12,221 nucleotides of DNA from an uncultured Eubacterium sp. (GTDB lineage: Bacteria; Bacillota; Clostridia; Peptostreptococcales; Anaerovoracaceae). Both the position numbers and the translations under genes were made by a program. The notes under the pieces were generated by a model. It was not told the origin of the DNA, did not search any database, and saw only the letters and a program-made list of their open reading frames with translations. Shown one piece after another: positions 9,001 to 12,221 of the stretch; position 1 is the stretch's first letter, and each line of letters begins with the position of its first letter. The stretch is taken from positions 1 to 12,221 of the forward strand of contig CALBGO010000035.1 of NCBI GenBank assembly GCA_937894585.1. Reading direction: 5' to 3'.

Positions 9001-12000
9001 GCACAGGGCAGAACTACTGACGAAATGAAGACCGCAGACTTCCTGAAAGCGCTCAGTGCCGGCAGCTCTGCATGGCTCCAGAATGAAGGCAAAAATGACG
9101 GCTTACCGTATCTAAACGGTGTAAAAGCGCCGGAAGGTACTGCGGCAGGAGATATTACAGTGGAGATTGCTGTTGCAAAATATAACAAATCCACTTATAA
9201 CTTTGAAAAAATGGGTGAACCTGTTTCTGTTACCATGAGCAGCAATGGAAATACTCGAGTTGTTGATCTGATGGATGAAGCTGTAAAACAGAACAAGATG
9301 ACCTATTCATACAAGACAAGCAGCGCATTCGGCAGATATATTCATACCATTAACGGACGGGCTGTAGAGGCACCGGATGGCTGGATGTTTACCGTAAATG
9401 ATAAACTGTCAAATGTAAGTGCGTCCATTGCAACCGTAAAGGATGGCGATAAACTTCTATGGTATGAAGGTACTACAGAAAACCTCTTCAAAGGTCCTCT
9501 TTGGGGAGATCTGGGCACAGGAAAAGAAGAAAACTGGGTTGATATCAACACCGTGGAAGATTTGCAGAAGCTGGCGAATACAAAGGATGGCAAAGAACTT
9601 GCCAAAAACTATCGCTTGGGCAGATCTCTTGATCTTAACGGAATTGAATTTGACGGAATCGGCTCTGTATCCGCACCGTTTACAGGCGTGTTTGACGGAC
9701 AGAATCATGTGATTTCAAATGTAAAGATCAGCAGGAGTGATGACTGCACAGGTTTCTTTAACGCCATTAAGGGCGCAACCGTAAAGAACCTGAAACTGAA
9801 AGGTGCCAATATCAGCGGAACAAGCAGAGTTGGCGGCCTTGTAGGATATGCAATGGTCGAACTTGACAAGAATAATATGTCAGGAAACGAAGCAAATCTG
9901 ATAGGAAACTGCACAGTGACAGGTAAGGTTACAGGTATAGCAGATAAAAATACCAATACCGGTTCAACAGGAGGACTGGTGGGCGAAAATGGCGGCGCTT
10001 ATGACAAAGACACACTGTTCTCGATCTACAGTGCCGTTGATAAATGTCATGCAGATGTAGAAGTGACAGGAAAATATAAAACCGGCGGGCTGATTGGTGA
10101 CAACAAGGGAAATGTAACGAAGAGTTATGCTTTAGGTAATGTTACAGGAACGACAACCACAGGCGGTTTTGTTGGAGACAACGATGGCAATATTTATGAT
10201 TGTCATTCTGAAGGTGCTGTAAACGGCAATGGTCATACCGGCGGTTTTGCCGGATACAGCGCAGGCGAGATTAAAACTGCGTATAGTTTAGGCAATGTTA
10301 CAGGATCTGAGTATACCGGCGGTTTTGCCGGCGCGGTAAGTAAGGCGGATTTTGTAATCAGTGCAGGAACTGTGACTGTAACAGGCCAGTCTTCCGCAGG
10401 ATATAACGGTGGATTTGCCGGTGTTTTAGGAGGAACATTGGCAGGACCTGAAAATATGGTGACAATTAAAGATGCATACGGAAACTGTACGGGAATCGAT
10501 TCCGTTATCGGAAACAGTACTAAGTTTGAGGGAGAGACTGAAAAAGAAAAGCTTTCACAGATGAAGCTCCCTGATATGAAAGCAACTGCCGAAAAGCTTT
10601 ATGAAATGTTCGGCATCAATCTGCCGTCAGATCTTTCCGGCGAAGCAGAAAAGTATCTGGATGCCTATGCGGTTCCGACCGGCACAGAGGCTGAAGGAAC
10701 GGTTTCTCCTCTCAAAAAAGATGTGACAGCCGATGAAAATGTAAAGGTTACATATACAGTTTCTCAGGAAGGAAAGAACTATCTGACCGGTGGAGACACG
10801 CTGAAGCTTAAAAAGGCAAATGATACAGCAAAATCTATGTGGATTGATGTGACGCTGAAACTTTCGGATCAGAATGCGGCATACACTAAGAGAATCAAAG
10901 TGATGCTGCCGGTTTCCGAAGAAAAGCGTACAGAACTCATGGACACAATCGCTGCAGACTACACTGACAGCAGTGATCTGTGGACGATTATGGATATGGC
11001 AGCCTACGGCACTCTTTCCGGAAAAGACCACAAGACAACCGAAGACGCAAAACAGAATGCACTGAATACAGGCATCACCACTGCAGCAAAGGAGAATGCA
11101 TCCGTAAGCGACAGAGCGAAGCTGGAAATCACACTGCGTTCAATGGGCATTGATACCACAAAACTCTATAAGGCAAATGATGTAAAGCGTGTAAACAACG
11201 CAGGCAGACTTGCTGCAATGGATGTGACTTCTGGCGGCTATTACAGCGCACCATGGGTTCTTCTTGCAGATCTGCAGGGCAATGTGAAACTTTCCGATAC
11301 ACAGAAGAACAGTCTGATCAGGCTTCTGAAAGACAATGTTGGAACAGGACTGTTCGGTTATGAATTTGCAGGCGAACATTTCGATGACCCTGATACCGCA
11401 GGCGCAGCACTGGCAGCACTGACCGCATACTATGACAGCAATGCTGATGCAAAAGTGATTGTTGATATGATTATGAAAGCCTTGCCTGAGGCAATGGATC
11501 ATACAGGTTCTCTCGGCAATGCCAATGCAGATGCGATGGTAATCGCAGGTCTTGCTGCAGCCGGTTACAACCCTGAGAAACTGAGAACAGAAGGCGGCGC
11601 AACGATTGTTGACGGTCTGCTTTCCCATGTGAATGTGAAGACAAATAAATTCATATTCTCGGGACAGGATAATGCAATGGCAACAGAGCAGGGATTCCGT
11701 GCCCTGGTTGCAGCAGCAAAATACGAAAATGCACCGTATAACATTTATGACTATAGTAAAACGAAAGTTTCTGCAGGTCACGCAACAGGTGAGGGGGAAA
11801 TCGTAACGCCGCCTGAACCTGGTGAGGATAATAAGGATATTACTGTAAAGGTTTCGATTCAGTCTGATACAGACAGCTGGCTGAGCGGAAAGACTGTCAC
11901 TGTAAAAGAGGGAAGCGCCGTATATCATGCGTTTGTAAAAGCCATCGAAGGGACTGGCATTACGCAGGAAGGTGCGGAAGCAGGATATGTAAAATCTATG

Positions 12001-12221
12001 ACATATAATGGAAAGACTCTTGCGGAGTTTTCAAAAGGTCCGAATTCTGGATGGCTGTATAAGGTAAATGGCTCTCTTCCTGATGTGGGTATCAACTCGT
12101 ATACTGTTAAAAACGGAGATTCCATTCTGTTCTACTATACAGAAGACTGGAAGGAAGACCCGAATACAGGAGGCTGGCCTGAAGAGGAACAGAAACCGGT
12201 ATCCAAGGACATTACAGCATC
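2995..12221 (+). CDS. Giant secreted GLUG-repeat protein with transcobalamin-like alpha and beta (DUF4430) domains, 3' partial
   Basis: The frame stays open from ATG 2995 to the window edge (3075 codons, no stop), with no sign of a frameshift. Residues 1-34 are a signal peptide (KK, then LIVLTLAFAMVLTGFGF; likely cut after AWA). Order of parts by residue: GLUG block 41-327; PEGA-like 330-566; GLUG 569-867; PEGA-like 873-1021; GLUG 1022-1361; Fn3-like pair 1366-1694; GLUG 1700-2050; DUF4430 2053-2159; GLUG 2181-2510; Ig-like about 2576-2645; alpha/alpha-barrel-like 2649-2922; DUF4430 2948-3052; then a linker and KDITAS, possibly the start of another DUF4430. DUF4430 is related to the transcobalamin C-terminal domain, and alpha barrel plus beta domain is how intrinsic factor and transcobalamin hold B12. 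With the cobalamin riboswitch upstream, I infer a surface corrinoid-capture protein, GLUG parts forming the stalk. A plain adhesin under B12 control is the main alternative. The anchor lies outside the window. Confidence 0.9.
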   Translation, partial: MRTGFKKLIVLTLAFAMVLTGFGFENWNLGSAWAASAGEVTEIGTAEELAALGGKQLTGEYRLTKDIDMSGVSMQPIRSIRDGSFDGSGHKIRNLSISADGNTGLFAELEKSTVIKDLILENCNITNTSGSYEGAGGMVGKVTANGSAIENCGVSGGNVSSTSSGAVYTGGLVGYASEDIILKNCYSTAGVTGSLSYSTRTGGLIGHASGTLENCYARGLVDGKTGNTGGLIGYVSFGTDVTNCYSAASITGEGSRVYAFAGYPNSGKYGGCFYDSEKADGIQANDQSGITAKTTAELKAFPTELGGAFQNDLSTLLNEGYPILKWQNPDAEYAVTLYVQPIDAVVTINGAQQPASETGVYTASGLKSGESCTYEVVQKEDAETDLAAQSGSITVGKSDVTKNIKLIPNEYSLQFNLTPQEAEFMLTDGEGRIVSPAGGTTYSVPNGIYNYTAELFGYKTDKGSVKINKAGQTKEIHLAKQPEQTVVFKYGALINGEEIQNGSLTVTTGKKTMTAEKDNLTYKLPAGYDYEYTFKSANYAKVTGKLEFADLKAENRHEIEIPLAAKTAWEGQGDVIEPQQADGVYQISCGAELAWFAEQVNGGKSPLNAVLTKDIDLGGEPWTPIGKKDYGKEFKGTLDGKGHKIKNLCIDSAESYQGLFGTVRDAAIRDLFVSGTVKGGEYTAGLIAKAGADTIVENCIVTANITSTKGYAGGLIGDISGRGVKINQSAHIGTVTGNAYNVGGMIGRINYKAEAENCYHRGTVANESGNTGGLVGQLNDSGAVIENCYSVGMVTGKSDSNPLIGKKSSGSVKNCYYEGVKGADRLGTGKTAEEMKAPAFVADLGAAFIADMKNPVNEGYPIFAFQDNTPKYEAVFTVNPENADFKVFDAEGTLMSAAGSENGVHRYALKAGKYNYEVSAFGYTAQKKNFEVTEKGVNETVTLDEAVKYKLQFDVTPHVPDLRIQVMHNGNSLSVSPDGFYNLPEGEYTWVIKAKGYGKQTGTVHLKKDETVKVTLSESNAWDGESKEEVTPNAQGIYEIGTGAELAWFAEQVNAGTGKNYDAVLTDDIDLGEYPFMPIGATIKYSTKPYAGIFDGKDHTISGVNIESSGNYVGLFGALQGTSSKYAEVKNLTVKGTVKSDGSFLGGIAGNAKYAKIVNCHNYTDVTASGSKKEKIGGVVGQIGDYSDKSVLKNCSNHGNITGTDSENVGGVAGYTDRAEVSASFNAGTVSAKAKVGGVIGNANGATVTDLYNVGSVTGQSGNIGGVIAYAAADVSHVYSAGQVTGGKAVFGMVSSFSGSAKNCYYLDTLPADSNATAKTSAELKDLEGALNGDRTGEERAWKTSPSDNNGYPILFWQKTKSPVEDKPLAPVKNAHWKYERQDYIDPATQEVIEADEQSWNCFFKMDPVAMWDEVPYADSYTITLWKEDFVWQELSKEQKAKVMDTSKTPAQRLRYTDESKIIEAMTQQEKEAYSKLVMAVIEAQEDHEAHKAAVAAQQKYLTDILDDGKHNVDLGVYRPEIEKVKQIENVKETKHDFTEEINKGGEYPYYFTVTPVAKEGSGYISGNVPQKVTLAELDAMYRDSLTSCYNHLTKPYNLQWDGTTAKWNGSPNADFYSVIIYAVSGTESKPVYKKIRYELVSPEQTQMDCGNIFTVDGKYAFAVRSETNEDGKIKGFISSGISEYSPIYTVGEAQKPDTDRKDWIPISTAKEWIELANIEDVPAENGSNISKQAVEWGKKYYLTDDIDFSELSAADQAKTKSIGNVNNRFMGTMDGNGFKIKGLTLSNNDAGLFSDIGATGLVCDMTIENANVLFSDNAAVLALNNRGTITDCAVKNCNITADTGAVLGGMVSRNYGKISKCYVEGGSLVSNSKTATGHAGFVGSNEGTGLIESCWTSMNINTQSDYAGGFIGLGYGGTVRNCFALGAVSAGGYSGGFAGRSVYQGNIYENCYAAGKVTVTGEEGNGFIGGNKPNLAFQYDQSEGVTNCYYNAENKDCRPYGAQGRTTDEMKTADFLKALSAGSSAWLQNEGKNDGLPYLNGVKAPEGTAAGDITVEIAVAKYNKSTYNFEKMGEPVSVTMSSNGNTRVVDLMDEAVKQNKMTYSYKTSSAFGRYIHTINGRAVEAPDGWMFTVNDKLSNVSASIATVKDGDKLLWYEGTTENLFKGPLWGDLGTGKEENWVDINTVEDLQKLANTKDGKELAKNYRLGRSLDLNGIEFDGIGSVSAPFTGVFDGQNHVISNVKISRSDDCTGFFNAIKGATVKNLKLKGANISGTSRVGGLVGYAMVELDKNNMSGNEANLIGNCTVTGKVTGIADKNTNTGSTGGLVGENGGAYDKDTLFSIYSAVDKCHADVEVTGKYKTGGLIGDNKGNVTKSYALGNVTGTTTTGGFVGDNDGNIYDCHSEGAVNGNGHTGGFAGYSAGEIKTAYSLGNVTGSEYTGGFAGAVSKADFVISAGTVTVTGQSSAGYNGGFAGVLGGTLAGPENMVTIKDAYGNCTGIDSVIGNSTKFEGETEKEKLSQMKLPDMKATAEKLYEMFGINLPSDLSGEAEKYLDAYAVPTGTEAEGTVSPLKKDVTADENVKVTYTVSQEGKNYLTGGDTLKLKKANDTAKSMWIDVTLKLSDQNAAYTKRIKVMLPVSEEKRTELMDTIAADYTDSSDLWTIMDMAAYGTLSGKDHKTTEDAKQNALNTGITTAAKENASVSDRAKLEITLRSMGIDTTKLYKANDVKRVNNAGRLAAMDVTSGGYYSAPWVLLADLQGNVKLSDTQKNSLIRLLKDNVGTGLFGYEFAGEHFDDPDTAGAALAALTAYYDSNADAKVIVDMIMKALPEAMDHTGSLGNANADAMVIAGLAAAGYNPEKLRTEGGATIVDGLLSHVNVKTNKFIFSGQDNAMATEQGFRALVAAAKYENAPYNIYDYSKTKVSAGHATGEGEIVTPPEPGEDNKDITVKVSIQSDTDSWLSGKTVTVKEGSAVYHAFVKAIEGTGITQEGAEAGYVKSMTYNGKTLAEFSKGPNSGWLYKVNGSLPDVGINSYTVKNGDSILFYYTEDWKEDPNTGGWPEEEQKPVSKDITA
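3115..3975 (+). repeat. GLUG beta-helix block 1
   Basis: Residues 41-327. It opens with the usual cap (TAEELAALGG, YRLTKDIDMSG, GSFDGSGHKIRNL, TGLFAELE) and has four GLUG-type turns (GGMVGKV, GGLVGYA, GGLIGHA, GGLIGYV), each followed by a rung with NCG or NCY. It closes with TAELKAFPTELG and NEGYPILKWQ, the same closing phrase used by the later blocks. GLUG blocks are expected to fold as right-handed beta-helices in secreted proteins. Confidence 0.85.
3982..4692 (+). other. PEGA-like beta-sandwich segment 1
   Basis: Residues 330-566 hold about three Ig-sized beta units, with phrases such as YTASGLKSGESCTYEV, YSVPNGIYNYTAELFGYK and YKLPAGYDYEYTFKSANY. The pattern of a loop, L/VPAG, Y-x-Y and a GY turn is that of PEGA or carboxypeptidase-regulatory-like folds found between larger surface domains. 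Probably spacers; no catalytic motif is visible. Confidence 0.55.
4699..5595 (+). repeat. GLUG beta-helix block 2
   Basis: Residues 569-867. It opens with WEGQGD and AELAWFAEQVNGG, then LTKDIDLGG and GTLDGKGHKIKNL, followed by four GLUG-type turns (AGLIAKA, GGLIGDI, GGMIGRI, GGLVGQL) and NCY rungs, closing NEGYPIFAFQ. The opening is shared at DNA level with block 3 (4762-4798 against 6121-6157), 453 codons apart. Confidence 0.85.
5611..6057 (+). other. PEGA-like beta-sandwich segment 2
   Basis: Residues 873-1021, two units: the first with VNPENADFKVFDAEG and LKAGKYNYEVSAFGY, the second with LRIQVMHNGNSL and LPEGEYTWVIKAKGYGKQ. Same fold type as the segment at 3982-4692, and with the preceding GLUG block it forms a duplicated module. 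Confidence 0.6.
6058..7077 (+). repeat. GLUG beta-helix block 3
   Basis: Residues 1022-1361. Opening WDGESKEE and AELAWFAEQVNAG, LTDDIDLGEY and GIFDGKDHTISGV, then five GLUG-type turns (GGIAGNA, GGVVGQI, GGVAGYT, GGVIGNA, GGVIAYA), closing with NCYYLDTLPA and NGYPILFWQ. Confidence 0.85.
7090..8076 (+). other. Two Fn3-like domains, the first with a helical insertion
   Basis: Residues 1366-1694. The first domain has AMWDEVPYADSYTITLW, is interrupted at about 1436-1542 by a charged helical stretch (SKEQKAKVMD, TQQEKEAYSKLVMAVIEAQE, AAVAAQQKYLTDILDD), and resumes with YPYYFTVTPVA. The second has LQWDGTTAKWNGSPNADFYS, KYAFAVRSE and ISEYSPIY. The W-x-x-V-x-x-A-x-x-Y pattern is typical of Fn3-like modules. 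The partner of the insertion is unknown. Confidence 0.55.
8092..9144 (+). repeat. GLUG beta-helix block 4
   Basis: Residues 1700-2050. Opening WIPISTAKEWIELAN and LTDDIDFSEL, GTMDGNGFKIKGL, then five degenerate GLUG-type turns (GGMVSRN, AGFVGSN, GGFIGLG, GGFAGRS, NGFIGGN), closing TDEMKTADFLKAL and NDGLPYLNG, immediately before the first DUF4430 domain. Confidence 0.85.
9151..9471 (+). other. DUF4430 / transcobalamin-beta-like domain 1
   Basis: Residues 2053-2159. It begins DITVEIAV, has a middle stretch VVDLMDEAVKQNKMTYSY and a site-like YIHTINGRAVE, and ends with the family signature GWMFTVNDKLSNV and VKDGDKLLWYEG. This small beta domain is related to the C-terminal domain of transcobalamin. 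It lies between two GLUG blocks without an adjacent alpha barrel, so it could work alone or with the later alpha domain. Confidence 0.8.
9535..10524 (+). repeat. GLUG beta-helix block 5, the most regular
   Basis: Residues 2181-2510. Opening WVDINTVEDLQKLANT, YRLGRSLDLNGIEFDGIG and GVFDGQNHVISNV, then seven GLUG-type turns (GGLVGYA, GGLVGEN, GGLIGDN, GGFVGDN, GGFAGYS, GGFAGAV, GGFAGVL). Rungs follow a G-N-V-T-G pattern (KSYALGNVTG, TAYSLGNVTG). This block leads into the transcobalamin-like region. Confidence 0.85.
10720..10929 (+). other. Ig-like beta segment before the alpha domain
   Basis: Residues about 2576-2645: KDVTADENVKVTYTVSQEG, WIDVTLKLSDQNAAYTKRIKVMLPVSEE. The alternation and the closing I-K-V-x-L-P-V-S phrase fit the atrophied bacterial Ig domains often seen in clostridial surface proteins. 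It probably joins the stalk to the ligand-binding head. Confidence 0.5.
10939..11760 (+). other. Alpha/alpha-barrel-like (transcobalamin alpha / prenyltransferase-type) domain
   Basis: Residues 2649-2922, about 270, all helical. Helix pairs carry the phrases of this toroid family: SAPWVLLADLQGN, DTAGAALAALTAYYD, NADAMVIAGLAAAGYNPE and ATEQGFRALVAAAKY. The repeated D-x-A-x-x-x-x-A-L-A-A and A-T-E-Q pattern is the one that recurs in squalene cyclase/prenyltransferase-like barrels and in the alpha domain of intrinsic factor and transcobalamin. I see no cyclase aspartate motif (DXDD), which favours a binding rather than enzymatic role. The second DUF4430 domain follows after a 25-residue linker. 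Confidence 0.7.
11836..12150 (+). other. DUF4430 / transcobalamin-beta-like domain 2
   Basis: Residues 2948-3052. It begins DITVKVSIQSD, continues TVKEGSAVYHAFVKAIEG and VKSMTYNGKTLAEF, and ends with the signature GWLYKVNGSLPDVGIN and VKNGDSILFYYTEDW. It follows the alpha domain directly, reproducing the alpha-then-beta order of B12 carrier proteins. The chain continues with a proline/glutamate-rich linker and KDITAS, which resembles the opening of another copy. Confidence 0.85.

Noticed and set aside
3115..10524. GLUG repeats considered as a CRISPR array or DNA-level satellite
   Set aside because: Repetition is at protein level with variable spacing and codon use; there are no constant direct repeats or equal-length spacers.
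11140..11928. Minus-strand open frame of 262 codons
   Set aside because: It lies wholly opposite the strongly supported alpha-barrel and DUF4430 coding region; its composition is Cys/His/Ile-rich and no motif is visible.

Overview
The window looks like a low- to mid-GC Gram-positive anaerobe of the Clostridia (Eubacteriales, possibly gut or oral). The reasons are strong AGGAGG-type ribosome binding sites, cobalamin riboswitches coupled to intrinsic terminators, very large secreted GLUG-repeat proteins and lysine-rich Fn3-type surface domains. This placement is an inference from style; there is no rRNA or other marker. Every gene I can support is on the + strand.

Layout. (1) Positions 1-1191 are the 3' end of a surface-protein gene that enters from the left; it ends in two near-identical, very basic Fn3-like repeats. 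(2) Positions 1296-1952 encode a 218-residue SseB-family cytoplasmic protein. (3) Positions 1953-2994 hold no gene. They form a leader of about 0.9 kb with a consensus promoter (2036-2065), a canonical cobalamin riboswitch (2081-2273), an intrinsic terminator (2331-2362), a second, divergent cobalamin-aptamer-like RNA (about 2497-2782), hairpins that can swap partners, and a second strong terminator (2868-2893). (4) From 2995 to the right edge runs one open reading frame of 3075 codons with no stop. It encodes a giant secreted protein.

The giant protein has a signal peptide, five GLUG beta-helix blocks (25 GLUG-type motifs by eye), two PEGA-like beta-sandwich segments, a pair of Fn3-like domains with a helical insertion, a DUF4430/transcobalamin-beta-like domain, and near the window end an Ig-like segment, an alpha/alpha-barrel-like domain of about 270 residues and a second DUF4430 domain. 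An alpha barrel followed by a small beta domain is the architecture of the animal B12 carriers (intrinsic factor, transcobalamin, haptocorrin).

How it fits together (inference): transcription starts near 2072 and must pass two B12-sensing terminators in series before reaching the giant gene, so the protein would be made only when cobalamin is scarce. The regulation and the transcobalamin-like C-terminal region independently point to capture of extracellular corrinoids at the cell surface, with the GLUG beta-helices as a long stalk. The wall anchor and any transporter genes would lie to the right of the window. The two upstream genes show no visible link to B12.
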